The notes beneath the pieces were generated by a model. It worked only from the letters and a program-made list of their open reading frames with translations, was not told the origin of the DNA and ran no database searches. A stretch of 64,000 nt of DNA from Pseudovibrio sp. Alg231-02 (GTDB lineage: Bacteria > Pseudomonadota > Alphaproteobacteria > Rhizobiales > Stappiaceae). The stretch is taken from contig NZ_FREX01000002.1 of NCBI RefSeq assembly GCF_900143565.1, forward strand, positions 613,667 to 677,666, written 5' to 3'. This document shows positions 52,722 through 61,653 of the stretch, piece after piece. A program made the position numbers and the translations under genes. How positions within the stretch are numbered: the stretch's first letter is position 1; each line of letters opens with the position of its first letter.

Positions 52722-53003
52722 TCAATGCTCGTCTTTTTTGTGGTGCTCTCTGGTGTGCTCTTTGTGATCATGCATTTTTGCGTGGTGGTGGCCATCGTCC
52801 GAATGACTTTTGCCTGGGCGGTGCTTGTGTGGGTGTTTGTGGCCCTCCGGATCACCACCATGCTGGGTTTCCGGATGGCTTTTCTGGCCGCGCTCATATT
52901 CTTGCCGATCTTTATCATGCTTGTGCTCATGATCGTCGTCATAGCGCCGCGCCATTTTTTCCTTGGTGTGGGCTGATGTATTCTGTTGTTTTTCTGTCAT
53001 CAT
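52722..53003 (-). CDS. Histidine-rich small protein
   Basis: A 93-residue protein with 20 histidines, mostly in the C-terminal half (HKHPHKHRPG, DDGHHHAKMHDHKEH), interspersed with Asp, Glu and Lys; no signal peptide or membrane helix. Such proteins bind Ni, Zn, Cu or Co and act as metal buffers or chaperones. Support: a minus-strand intrinsic terminator 24 bases past its stop, and ATGATG at the start with GGGGAAA just before. The opposite strand has an overlapping hydrophobic frame that I regard as a mirror of the CAT/GTG-rich sequence. It lies 100 bases from the end of torA. Confidence 0.55.
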   Translation of the reverse strand: MMTEKQQNTSAHTKEKMARRYDDDHEHKHDKDRQEYERGQKSHPETQHGGDPEGHKHPHKHRPGKSHSDDGHHHAKMHDHKEHTREHHKKDEH

Positions 53004-53137
53004 TTCCCCGCAAGACTAATTCATAGATGGTTCTAGCATACTGGTGTTTTCTAGCCTGAATGCTATGTGATGGCAGTTATTGAAGGCTGATAGACGGCTC
53101 TAAACATCGACTAAAATGCAGGGGTTGTGCCAAAAAA

Positions 53138-53162
53138 AAAGGGCTGCGTGTGGCAGCCCTTT
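53138..53162 (-). terminator. Intrinsic terminator of torA
   Basis: Perfect 10-pair stem AAAGGGCTGC (53138-53147) with GCAGCCCTTT (53153-53162), followed on the minus strand by a run of nine T. Confidence 0.92.
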
Positions 53163-53184
53163 CGGTGTTTAGTTGGTTCCTGAT

Positions 53185-55620
53185 CTATCCGTTTTTTGGA
53201 GCGGTGAAGACTTTGACTTCTGGCAGTTCACCCTCAAATTTCTCAAAGTCCGCGATGACGGTGTGACCGCAGTTGCCCTGTGCCAGCTTGGAGGTGCCAA
53301 GGTCTGGTGTAAGGGTGTTAACGTCACCATAGGCGCAGAGACTGCCGACTTTGCCGCCTTCGACAGGATCGTACCAAGCACCTTCGTAAAGGCGAATGAC
53401 GCTTGGCATGATGTCTTCGCTGACGATTGCGCCAGCCAGTGTCTGGCCACGATCATTGAAGATGCGGATGACGTCACCGGACTTGATGCCACGAGCTTCT
53501 GCGTCTTTTGGGTTGATCATGCATGGCTCGCGGTCTGCAACTGCATAGCCTTCACGAAGGACTGTTCCGCAGAGCTGAGAGTGCAAGCGATCGTTTGGAT
53601 GGCCTGTGTTGACGTGAACCGGGAACTTAGCATCCGGTCCATCGAGGCGTTCGAGCGGTTCCATCCACATTGGGTGTGGAGGACAGTCGTCGTAACCCAT
53701 TTTCTCGATGTTTTTGGAGTAAATCTCGATCTTGCCAGTTGGAGTGCCCAGCGGTTCCAGAAGAGGATCTTCGCGGAAGTCGGCGTAGCGGACATATTCC
53801 TTCGCTGCCTGTGAGACGGGATGAACGACGATGCCGTCTTCCCAGAACTTCTCGAACTCAGGCATTTCAAGGTTCTTGCTTGCTGCCTGTTTTTGAGCCT
53901 GTTCGTAGTAGTGACGGACCCAGTCCATTTCGTCACGACCATCTGTGTAGGCATCTTTGTTGCCAAGGCGGTCTGCCAGATCAACAAAGATGTCGTATTC
54001 ACTGCGTGCTTCAAAGACCGGATCAACGATCTTCTTCATCGCTACAGTTGCTTTGTTGGAATAAGAGCCCATTGCTTCGATGTCATTGCGCTCATAGGCA
54101 GAAGCTGCCGGAAGAACGATGTCTGCGAAGCGTGCTGTTGCTGTCCACTGGTAGTCCTGAACGATCACTGTTTCCAGTTTCTGCCAGGCCTTGATCATGC
54201 GGTTACGGTCTTGATGGTGATGGAATGGGTTGCCACCAGCCCAGTAAGCAATCTTGATATCCGGGAAGGTATAGCGGGTGCCGTTGAAGTCGTATTCCTC
54301 GCCCGGACGCTCCAGCATTTCAACAACGCGTGCCACAGGAATGGAGACAGAGCCTTCCATTGCGCCGCCATCGTTCATGCCAGACAGGGCAGGGCCGTCG
54401 GAGGTTGGTGTGCCGCCGTTGGAGTAGTGATAGGAGAGACCGAAGCCGCCGCCTGGCAGGCCGATCTGACCCAGCATGGAAGCCAGTGTGACCAGCATCC
54501 AATGTGGTTGTTCGCCGTGGTGCTGACGTTGCAGGGACCAGCCGCTGGTGAGCATAGTGCGGTTGCCCATGAACAGGCGTGCCAGTTCCTTGATCTTATC
54601 TGTCGGGACACCGCAGATTTCTGAGGCCCATTCAGCAGATTTTGGTGTCTGATCTGTCTCACCAGTCAGATATGGCAGGAACTTTTCGAAACCTGCGGTG
54701 TACTCGTCCATGAAGTCGACATCGTACAGCTCTTCAACAAAGAGTGTGTGTGCCATGCCGAGCATCAAAGCCACATCGGTTTGTGGTTTGACCTGCACCC
54801 ATTCTGCATCCATGAACTCTGCGGTTTTGGATTTCAGTGGGTCGATACAAATGACTTTCTTGCCGGTCTTTTTGAACTCTTCAAGGTAGGTGTAGCTGTC
54901 ATGGTCTGCGATCAGCCAGTCGATCTGGTTGGTCTTGATTGGGTCTGCACCCCAAACGACCAGTACTTCTGTGTTGTCGACAACAACAGGCCAGACTGTC
55001 TGCTGTTCGTAGACTTCCAGCGTGCCCATAACATGCGGCATGATCACCTGAGAGGCGCCGGTTGAGTAGTCGCCTGTGTGAGTCACGTTTGGCATTTGCA
55101 GGCCGCGGTTGATCAGACGGCGCAACAGGCTGCGGCTGTTATGGATTTTGCCAGCGCTCTTCCAGCCATAAGTGCCGGTGAAGACGCTACGTGGGCCGTG
55201 AGTTGCTTTGGCGTATTTGAGTTCTTGTGCAACAAGGTCGAGCGCTTTGTCCCAGCTGACGCGCACAAAATCGTTGCTGCCACGGTCTTCAACGTCTGCA
55301 CCACGGCCTTTTTCAAGGTAGGCACGGCGGACCATTGGATATTTGATGCGGGATGGTGAGTAGACGGAGTCCATGACACCAGCCAGCTGATGACTAGGAT
55401 GCGGATCCTGCTCCCAAGGCTTAACTTCGGTCCAGCGTCCATCTTTGACCACTGCACGGAATGCACCCCAGTGACAACCGGAGAGAACTTCTCCGTTGAC
55501 GGCTGCTTGTGCAAAGCGTGGTGAGAAGATGGATGGAGCCAATACACCCAGAGCGCCCAGTGCGGATGCGCCTTTCAGGAAACTACGGCGAGACGTATAG
55601 TTTGCAATGATTTTCGACAT
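53185..55620 (-). CDS. torA: Trimethylamine-N-oxide reductase (molybdoenzyme)
   Basis: Periplasmic terminal reductase of anaerobic TMAO respiration: TMAO to trimethylamine at a bis-MGD molybdenum centre. The 811-residue precursor has a twin-arginine signal (TSRRSFLKGA at residues 9-18, cleavage near RFAQA). GTYGWKSAGKIHNSRSLLRR, THTGDYSTGASQVIMPHVMG (with the probable serine molybdenum ligand near residue 190) and EVYEQQTVWPVV are DMSO/TMAO reductase type; no N-terminal iron-sulfur cysteines. Electrons come from TorC. It has its own upstream repeat region, 167 bases after torD, so it can be expressed apart from torCD. Confidence 0.97.
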   Translation of the reverse strand: MSKIIANYTSRRSFLKGASALGALGVLAPSIFSPRFAQAAVNGEVLSGCHWGAFRAVVKDGRWTEVKPWEQDPHPSHQLAGVMDSVYSPSRIKYPMVRRAYLEKGRGADVEDRGSNDFVRVSWDKALDLVAQELKYAKATHGPRSVFTGTYGWKSAGKIHNSRSLLRRLINRGLQMPNVTHTGDYSTGASQVIMPHVMGTLEVYEQQTVWPVVVDNTEVLVVWGADPIKTNQIDWLIADHDSYTYLEEFKKTGKKVICIDPLKSKTAEFMDAEWVQVKPQTDVALMLGMAHTLFVEELYDVDFMDEYTAGFEKFLPYLTGETDQTPKSAEWASEICGVPTDKIKELARLFMGNRTMLTSGWSLQRQHHGEQPHWMLVTLASMLGQIGLPGGGFGLSYHYSNGGTPTSDGPALSGMNDGGAMEGSVSIPVARVVEMLERPGEEYDFNGTRYTFPDIKIAYWAGGNPFHHHQDRNRMIKAWQKLETVIVQDYQWTATARFADIVLPAASAYERNDIEAMGSYSNKATVAMKKIVDPVFEARSEYDIFVDLADRLGNKDAYTDGRDEMDWVRHYYEQAQKQAASKNLEMPEFEKFWEDGIVVHPVSQAAKEYVRYADFREDPLLEPLGTPTGKIEIYSKNIEKMGYDDCPPHPMWMEPLERLDGPDAKFPVHVNTGHPNDRLHSQLCGTVLREGYAVADREPCMINPKDAEARGIKSGDVIRIFNDRGQTLAGAIVSEDIMPSVIRLYEGAWYDPVEGGKVGSLCAYGDVNTLTPDLGTSKLAQGNCGHTVIADFEKFEGELPEVKVFTAPKNG

Positions 55621-55741
55621 CTCTGCTGTCCTTTTATTTTGGCAGACAATCGATGAGTTGAGCGAGTTGCTCGATGAAAACAGCCTGTTTTCTCTTGAGA
55701 TTCACCGTAGTCACTGCGTGTAAACGTGGTTCGCGCGTTGA

Positions 55742-55780
55742 TTGAACGGGATGTAAAATCGAGTAAACAGGTTGTAAATG
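55742..55780. promoter_or_regulatory. Candidate TorR boxes upstream of torA
   Basis: Read on the minus strand, four repeats start about 11, 11 and 10 bases apart: ATTTACAACC, TGTTTACTCG, ATTTTACATC and CGTTCAATC. The same layout, ending in CCCGTTCA, occurs at 57724-57762 upstream of torC. E. coli TorR binds decameric tor boxes (CTGTTCATAT); the last repeat resembles that. Confidence 0.65.
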
Positions 55781-55787
55781 GAGTTGG

Positions 55788-56471
55788 TCAGGTGGTGGTC
55801 TTTGCCTCATTCAAGCGAGCAAGATCCATGGCAAGCCAGGCGCTGAGGGTATTGGCCAGTTCTTTGTAAAAATCTGACTTGTCAAAGCGCTTACAGCTCT
55901 CGCAAAAAGAGGGCACCCAGTTCAGAAGATGGTTCGAGAGGAACCGGATCTGGTTATGATGTGAGGTGTATGCGGTCTCATGATCGCCATTGGCTTCTGC
56001 CAGAGCTTCGCGGTCGATGTACTCTGCCAGTACGTTGAGTTGAACGCCGAGGTGATCGGCGGGTTCTTTCATTGAATTCTCAATGGAGATACCCAGATCC
56101 TGAAGGATCTTGTTCATGTCTGCTGTTGGTTTTTGGAAGAGCGTGCCTTTTTCGTTGTAATAGGCGGACTCGTAAGGAGGGGCAGAGTGTTGACCGCCAA
56201 CACCCAGAAACAGACGAGAATATGCAGTTGCCAGATCGAGCACCTTGCTTTGATAACTCTCAACGGGAAGCTCTGTCAGCTTGGTAAGCTCACCCGTAAA
56301 TGATGTGAGTGCCGGTGCTTGTGAGAAGACATCCAGAAGCGCCCGTCCTTCTGGAGAGCTGTAGCTCTCCAGAGTTTCGATTTTCACTTCACTGGTGAAG
56401 AAACTTGCCAGCCAGCGGTAGACCAGAGATCTGTCGCTGTTGGAAAGAGTGATGGTTTCGTGCTTACCCAT
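55788..56471 (-). CDS. torD: TorA-specific molybdoenzyme chaperone
   Basis: Cytoplasmic chaperone (227 aa) of the TorD/DmsD family that binds the TorA signal peptide and holds the apoenzyme ready for cofactor insertion. The all-alpha fold is shown by SNSDRSLVYRWLASFFTSEV, AYSRLFLGVGGQHSAPPYESAYYNEKG and EPADHLGVQLNVLAEYID. ATG 56471 overlaps the end of torC by eight bases with GGGAG upstream; GTG 56486 is less likely. Here the order is torC-torD-torA, different from torCAD in E. coli. Confidence 0.93.
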   Translation of the reverse strand: MGKHETITLSNSDRSLVYRWLASFFTSEVKIETLESYSSPEGRALLDVFSQAPALTSFTGELTKLTELPVESYQSKVLDLATAYSRLFLGVGGQHSAPPYESAYYNEKGTLFQKPTADMNKILQDLGISIENSMKEPADHLGVQLNVLAEYIDREALAEANGDHETAYTSHHNQIRFLSNHLLNWVPSFCESCKRFDKSDFYKELANTLSAWLAMDLARLNEAKTTT

Positions 56472-57636
56472 GAGTTTCACTCCCACCCGTGTCTTTTGCG
56501 TTGAGTTGCAGGTACTTCTGCAGAATGCGGTATTGTTCTTTGTCCAGTGATATGAAGCGCTTCATGGCTTTGAGAGAACCGATCCACTGGTTGGCAAGGA
56601 AATGTTCTGGATCGCGCAGGCCATGGCATGTTGAGCAGGCGGCACTGTACATTTCCCTGGTGTAGGTCCAGAGCTGATCTCCGTTTGAAATTAGATTTTC
56701 CTTTGAGACCCAAGTGTCGATCTGTACCTGATGCCAGGTGAGTTCAGTGTCTGGATCCACCTCGGTTTTTAGGCGTTTGATTTTATCGATGACCTTTTTA
56801 CCGACAGTGGCAGAGAAGATGCGCTGGCCTCGGAGGGCATAGATCACGCGGTCCACCTGATCTTGCTGCCAACCGGCGATGCGCACTTTGAGAAGATCAC
56901 CGCTACGTTCCAGAACAGTGACGTCAGTTCCGCCCAGAACACGGCCATCACTTTTGCCGTTGCTTTCCGCTTTTGACTGTTCAACGAAGAAAGGTTTGCT
57001 GGTGATGGCGTACAGATGATCTGCGCTTGCACCTTCGCTTACTGACAGGGCTTTGAGCTCGTCATACAAAACTTTGTAGCCCTGAGACATGTCTGGCAGT
57101 TTGTGGGCAATGCCTTTGTGACAGGAGATGCAGGTCTCGCCGTCCTTGAAACCCTTCTGCATGGTTTCAGAGGCTTTGGGATGCTGCTTGGCGAAGTCCA
57201 TGGAAGCTTGCTTGTGGCAGTTGCGGCACTGCTGGGAGTCGTTGGCTTCCATCTCTGCCCAGACACTCTTGGCCATGGTCAGGCGATGGGCTTCAAATTT
57301 CTCCTTGGTATCGATCTTACCAGTGAGCTTGGAGTAGACCTCTTTGGCAGCTTCGATCTTGCGAATGATCTTTGGGTAAGTTTCTTTGGGTACGTGGCAA
57401 TCTGAACAGACTGCCTGAACACCGGATGCATTCGAGAAGTGCGGAGATTTCTTGTACTCCTCGTAGACCGTGCTGCGCATTTCATGACACGAGACGCAAA
57501 ACTCCAGAGTGTTGGTGTAGTCCATTGCGGTATGGAAGCCGCCCCAGAACACGACGCCACCTGCAAATGTGCCGAACAGTAATAAGCTTATTGGAAATAT
57601 TGCGGTTTTCGTCCGCAGGAGTCGCCAGATATTCAT
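56464..57636 (-). CDS. torC: Pentaheme c-type cytochrome TorC
   Basis: Membrane-anchored electron donor from the quinol pool to TorA. The 390-residue protein has an N-terminal anchor (about residues 10-32), four CxxCH hemes in a NapC/NirT-like domain (Cys47-His51, Cys77-His81, Cys137-His141, Cys169-His173) and a fifth in the C-terminal domain (CSTCH, 334-338). Five hemes fit TorC. It is the first gene of torCD and divergent from torR with a 147-base gap. Confidence 0.96.
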   Translation of the reverse strand: MNIWRLLRTKTAIFPISLLLFGTFAGGVVFWGGFHTAMDYTNTLEFCVSCHEMRSTVYEEYKKSPHFSNASGVQAVCSDCHVPKETYPKIIRKIEAAKEVYSKLTGKIDTKEKFEAHRLTMAKSVWAEMEANDSQQCRNCHKQASMDFAKQHPKASETMQKGFKDGETCISCHKGIAHKLPDMSQGYKVLYDELKALSVSEGASADHLYAITSKPFFVEQSKAESNGKSDGRVLGGTDVTVLERSGDLLKVRIAGWQQDQVDRVIYALRGQRIFSATVGKKVIDKIKRLKTEVDPDTELTWHQVQIDTWVSKENLISNGDQLWTYTREMYSAACSTCHGLRDPEHFLANQWIGSLKAMKRFISLDKEQYRILQKYLQLNAKDTGGSETHG

Positions 57637-57723
57637 CTTCTATCTCTTTTGCACTCTCGGACAAGTCGGTCCGTTCAATGCTCAGAGAATTAGACTAAGG
57701 TTGTAAATAGCGTTTGGAGGAAA

Positions 57724-57762
57724 TATGAACGGGGTGTAGAATGGTGTAAACATGATGTAAAC
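57724..57762. promoter_or_regulatory. Candidate TorR boxes between torC and torR
   Basis: On the minus strand four repeats spaced about 11, 11 and 10 bases: GTTTACATCAT, GTTTACACCAT, TCTACACCCC and GTTCATATTT; CCGTTCATAT differs from the E. coli tor box by one base. The array lies in the divergent torC-torR promoter region and matches the array at 55742-55780 in order and spacing. A further GTTGTAAATAG lies at about 57700. Confidence 0.7.
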
Positions 57763-57783
57763 ACACAAGCCGACAACAAGCAT

Positions 57784-58491
57784 ATGACAAATAAGGCACA
57801 TATACTGGTCGTTGATGATGACCTGACCAGCCGCGTGGCACTTTCCGGATATTTTGAGACCGAAGGATACCGTGTTTCTGAGGCAGAAGACGGCGCGCAA
57901 ATGCGCTCGGTTTTTGCTGGTGGTGATGTGGACCTGATTATGCTTGATATTCGTCTGCCAGATGATGATGGCCTAACGCTTTTGAAGGACGTGCGAAAGA
58001 AGTCTGACGTCGGGATCATCATGGTGACAGGCCGGACGGACGATGTGGACCGGATTGTTGCGCTTGAAATGGAAGCAGACGACTATGTGATCAAGCCGTT
58101 CAACCCGCGTGAACTGTTGGCACGTTCCAAAAATTTGCTGCGCCGGGTGAGGGCAGGGCGGGTGCCTGTCGCTGTTGATGAGCGCGTGTTGAGTTTCTCA
58201 GGCTGGGTTCTGGACTTGGATAAGCGCGGGCTTCAGTCTCCCGAGGGGGAGGATGTTCGTTTGACGCGCGGCGAGTTTGAGTTGCTCTCTGCGCTGGTTG
58301 AGAACAAAGGCCGTGTACTCACCCGTGATAATCTGCTGGATCACCTGAACCACCGGGAATGGGATCCAAGTGACCGTACTGTTGACGTGCTGATTGGCCG
58401 GTTGCGCCGTAAAATTGAAACGAACCCCAAAGACCCGACTTTGATCATGACCGTGCATGGTGTGGGCTACGTGTTTACTGGCGCGTACTGA
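57784..58491 (+). CDS. torR: Response regulator of TMAO respiration (OmpR family)
   Basis: A 235-residue response regulator: receiver domain with phospho-acceptor Asp55 (LIMLDIRLPD), acidic pair DDD at 11-13 and conserved Lys in YVIKPFNPRELLAR, then a winged-helix DNA-binding domain (LTRGEFELLSALVENKGRVLTRDNLLDHLN, ending TVHGVGYVFTGAY). Placed divergently from torC and convergent with the hybrid kinase gene, as TorR is expected. It probably receives phosphate from the Hpt domain of the neighbouring kinase and binds the repeats at 57724-57762 and 55742-55780. Confidence 0.93.
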   Translation: MTNKAHILVVDDDLTSRVALSGYFETEGYRVSEAEDGAQMRSVFAGGDVDLIMLDIRLPDDDGLTLLKDVRKKSDVGIIMVTGRTDDVDRIVALEMEADDYVIKPFNPRELLARSKNLLRRVRAGRVPVAVDERVLSFSGWVLDLDKRGLQSPEGEDVRLTRGEFELLSALVENKGRVLTRDNLLDHLNHREWDPSDRTVDVLIGRLRRKIETNPKDPTLIMTVHGVGYVFTGAY

Positions 58492-58497
58492 AGGCGC

Positions 58498-60888
58498 TTA
58501 TGGGCTTGCCGACGTTTTCGTCAGGCAACTGAGCCAGGTTTCGTTCAACTTGTGCTTTGAGGCTGTATAGGTCACCTCCAGAGCGCTGAAGATCTCCATA
58601 GTTTTGTGTTTCTCCTCGTTTTGAGCTGCGTGTTCCAACTGCTCTGCGAGATCGGCGGTGTGAATGAGACCCACATTATGTGAGGCGCCTTTCATACTGT
58701 GCGCTTTGTCTCTGATCTTGGAGAAGTTTTGGGTTGCGATGTGGTTTCGTAGCTCTGGAATGATGAAGCGCGATGTTTGCATATATGCATCGACAATGCG
58801 TTTAGCGCGGACTTCTCCCAACATCTCGAAATGACCACGTAACACTGTTATATCAATGAGTTCTGTGGGTTGTTCCTGCAATGTCTGTCTGGATTTACGT
58901 GCAAACATGGCTCTGTCGGAGAGGCAGGAGGCGATGGCATCCTCAAGGTCCTCTTGGGAATACGGCTTGCCAAGGAACCCATCGGCACCAGCAGTGAAGC
59001 TCTTCTCGATATCAGCCAGGAAGATGCAGGCGCTTTGTACGATAACGGGAATGTTGGAAATGTGGTGGTAATGAGAGGCTCGGATGCGGGCGATTGTATC
59101 TGTGCCGCTCAAACCAGGCATACGGTTATCCATGAACACCAAATCGAAACGGTGTTCGTGCAACTGGGTCAATGCGTCTTCACCGCTGCCGACTGTGCTA
59201 CATTCATGCCCTGCCTTTTCTAGGAAGCCTTCAGTGACCAACTGATTGACCTTGTTGTCTTCAACAAGCAAGATTTTCAACTTCTTTGGCTTCCAGGTTT
59301 CCTGCTTATCTTCAATGACGCTGACAGTTTGGTCCGCTTCGTAAAACGGAATGGTGAAGTGGAAGCTAGCGCCCTGAGTTTGATTAGATCGACAACCGAT
59401 TTCACCACCCATCGCGTTGACCAGGCGTTTTGAGATTGCAAGACCGAGACCAGTTCCTCCAAACAAGCGATTGATTGCGGCGTTTTGCTGTACAAATGGT
59501 TCAAACAGGTAGCTGTGATCTCCGGTGGGCAGACCCACTCCAGTATCCGTCACCATGATCTGAAGACATCTTGCCTGTCGGATCTTGCTTTCAGGAATAT
59601 GCACGCCGATGGTGATGGAACCTTTACTGGTAAACTTGATGGCATTGCTGACGAAATTCAACAGGATCTGCCTGATCTTGGTGGGATCAGCCCGCAGTAT
59701 CTCTGGGACCTGCGGATGTACCTCTATGTGAAGCTGTAGTCCTTTGGTTTCAGCGTCTTGTTGGGTGAGGTCAACAACTTGTTTGATGACTTGCCTGATC
59801 TTGAAATCAACAGCCTCCAGCTCCAGCGAGCCTGCTTCCACCTTGGAGTAATCCAGTACATCATTGAGGATTGATCGCAGCATTTCGCCGGAGGAGATGA
59901 TGCCATCCAGATAGCGGTGCTGTTCTGGCTTGAGGCTCGTGTCCTTGAGGAGGTCGGCTAGTCCCAGCACTCCGTTCAGAGGTGTTCTGATTTCGTGGCT
60001 CATGGAAGCAAGAAAGGTGGACTTGGCGCTATTCGCGGCTTCAGCTTCTTCCTTGGCTTTTTTATGGTCGGTGACATCATTGAGGATGAGGATCATCCCG
60101 GGAAACTTGCGGCTGAAGTCGACGATATGTTGGGCGCGGATATCAAAAACGCGTGGTCCTATCGCGGTGTCCAGCGTGATGTCTGTATAGCAGCTTTCCA
60201 GCTTCTGCGGCAGATAAGGCAGTAGTTGGTTTGTCAGCAGCTCACGTGTGGCTGCATTGACGTACTTGATCTTGGTGTTTTGCAACCCGCAAAAAACAGC
60301 CTGAGCAGCATAGTTGAGGTCATTGACCTGACCACTTTCGTCCATCAATACGATTGGGTCGCTCAGGCTTTCCAGGATGGTAAGATACTTGTTCTTCTCA
60401 TTGGTGATACGGCGGTTTTCTTCATAAGCCTCGTGCAGTTTTTTATCTTCTGCAACGCCACTCCATTCCGTCGAAAACCCAAGTTCCATGAAATCGAAAT
60501 AGCGCAGTAAGTAGGCGCGATATCTGGCACAATCTACCTCTGAAAACCCTTGTGTTTCCAGCAGGTCCAGATAGGCGCTGCGGTAGTACTTTGTCAGACC
60601 CAAGAAGTAGCCCAGTGTTACACCTCTGGATCGATGGCTCTTGGCTTGCTCTACGCCAAATGCAGCGAAGGGGTGGCTGGAGAAATCGGAGCTGACATCA
60701 ATTTCAGGCGGTGTGTCATAAGACTCCATCGCTTTGATAATGGATTTTGAGAGGCCTTCAACTGATATGCGCCATGCCTCCCGCAGTGTGGCTGTGTACT
60801 GCGTGTAACCCTGACTTTTGGCATAAAAGAATATGCGATCTATGAGGGTGTTTTCATTTTGTAAAATCAGATTTCGCAACACATGCAT
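58498..60888 (-). CDS. Hybrid sensor histidine kinase in the TorS position, no membrane segments
   Basis: A 796-residue kinase with a three-step phosphorelay: N-terminal domain (1-150), PAS-like domain (about 170-275), HisKA with His298 (ASMSHEIRTPLNG), HATPase with RLFGGTGLGLAISKRL, receiver with Asp587 (FDLVFMDNRMPG) and Hpt with His730 (AHSMKGASHNVG). This HK-REC-Hpt order is that of TorS. But I see no transmembrane helix or periplasmic domain; the N-terminal part is soluble and resembles an RsbR/globin-like helical sensor (SRGVTLGYFLGLTKYYRSAYLDLLE). ATG 60888 follows GGAGG by five bases and is better than ATG 60939. No torT gene is present. Confidence 0.92.
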   Translation of the reverse strand: MHVLRNLILQNENTLIDRIFFYAKSQGYTQYTATLREAWRISVEGLSKSIIKAMESYDTPPEIDVSSDFSSHPFAAFGVEQAKSHRSRGVTLGYFLGLTKYYRSAYLDLLETQGFSEVDCARYRAYLLRYFDFMELGFSTEWSGVAEDKKLHEAYEENRRITNEKNKYLTILESLSDPIVLMDESGQVNDLNYAAQAVFCGLQNTKIKYVNAATRELLTNQLLPYLPQKLESCYTDITLDTAIGPRVFDIRAQHIVDFSRKFPGMILILNDVTDHKKAKEEAEAANSAKSTFLASMSHEIRTPLNGVLGLADLLKDTSLKPEQHRYLDGIISSGEMLRSILNDVLDYSKVEAGSLELEAVDFKIRQVIKQVVDLTQQDAETKGLQLHIEVHPQVPEILRADPTKIRQILLNFVSNAIKFTSKGSITIGVHIPESKIRQARCLQIMVTDTGVGLPTGDHSYLFEPFVQQNAAINRLFGGTGLGLAISKRLVNAMGGEIGCRSNQTQGASFHFTIPFYEADQTVSVIEDKQETWKPKKLKILLVEDNKVNQLVTEGFLEKAGHECSTVGSGEDALTQLHEHRFDLVFMDNRMPGLSGTDTIARIRASHYHHISNIPVIVQSACIFLADIEKSFTAGADGFLGKPYSQEDLEDAIASCLSDRAMFARKSRQTLQEQPTELIDITVLRGHFEMLGEVRAKRIVDAYMQTSRFIIPELRNHIATQNFSKIRDKAHSMKGASHNVGLIHTADLAEQLEHAAQNEEKHKTMEIFSALEVTYTASKHKLNETWLSCLTKTSASP

Positions 60889-61018
60889 GATTGCCTCCGT
60901 CTTGCTTTCAGGCATGATACGAAGGGAAGGGACGGTCAAATTAAAACTGCCGTGCTACGTGTTGGGGTGTACGCAGCACTCCATAGTCGGTGATGCTTTT
61001 AAGTGCTTTGCGCTGAAG

Positions 61019-61357
61019 TCAGTTCAGGTAGCGAGAACCGAACCTGTTCAGCGCGTCTCTTAAGGTTTCCTGTTCATCCAGATGCCGGTTGGCTTCTATT
61101 TCGTGGTGATCCAGTTGAGGGCTCTCTTCCGTCATACGAAGGTGATCGCCGGAGTTTTCCTGAAGTTCTTCCAGAATATGGTCAAAGACCTGTACGCGTT
61201 CTTTGAGAGAATGTTGGCCACTGTGTTCCAGAAAATCTTTCAGCCTGGCCAGTTCTGCCAGCAAGATTGTGTTGTCTGCGATTTCTGAGTGATAGGTGCT
61301 CATAATCCCTTCAAGCGCATTTACATCTTCACCAGTGTTTGGGTTTTCTAAGCTCAT
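61019..61357 (-). CDS. Small helical protein upstream of the hybrid kinase gene
   Basis: A 112-residue acidic protein, almost wholly alpha-helical by pattern (heptad-like HSEIADNTILLAELARLKDFLEH and LKERVQVFDHILEELQE), with no signal peptide or membrane segment. Family not recognised. GAGGAG lies at good spacing before ATG 61357. It is on the same strand as the kinase gene, 130 bases ahead of it, so may be co-transcribed and could be an accessory to this sensor, but nothing in the sequence shows that. Confidence 0.55.
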   Translation of the reverse strand: MSLENPNTGEDVNALEGIMSTYHSEIADNTILLAELARLKDFLEHSGQHSLKERVQVFDHILEELQENSGDHLRMTEESPQLDHHEIEANRHLDEQETLRDALNRFGSRYLN

Positions 61358-61653
61358 TACAGGTCTCCTCGTTCTGGGGGAGCATGCGGTCGTGCCTATG
61401 GCGATATGTAATTATTATCTAGCCATAAAATGAGGTATTGAGCGTTGTCCGTTGGAGTTGAGGTAAGCCGATGCCTAAACCGTGCCCGAAAGTTCTATGA
61501 GAATTTTAACGGCTGCATCAGGGGCCAACTTGCTGATGGGTTTCTCAATCCTTAACCATCTGCTGAGTTCTACAAGTCCAGATATTCACGCAGTCGCCAG
61601 GCTCTCGTCATTCCTCACGAGTGTTTTAACGCAGATACCGTGAGGAGTTTGGT
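61358..61653. other. Intergenic region, no gene seen
   Basis: About 300 bases, probably carrying divergent promoters. A short hairpin CTCGT/ACGAG lies near 61605-61622. Confidence 0.4.

Noticed and set aside
52725..52976. Hydrophobic 83-residue frame on the plus strand
   Set aside because: It mirrors the His-rich minus-strand frame (CAT/CAC read backwards gives Met/Val); the minus strand has the terminator with the strong T-run. Not excluded with certainty.
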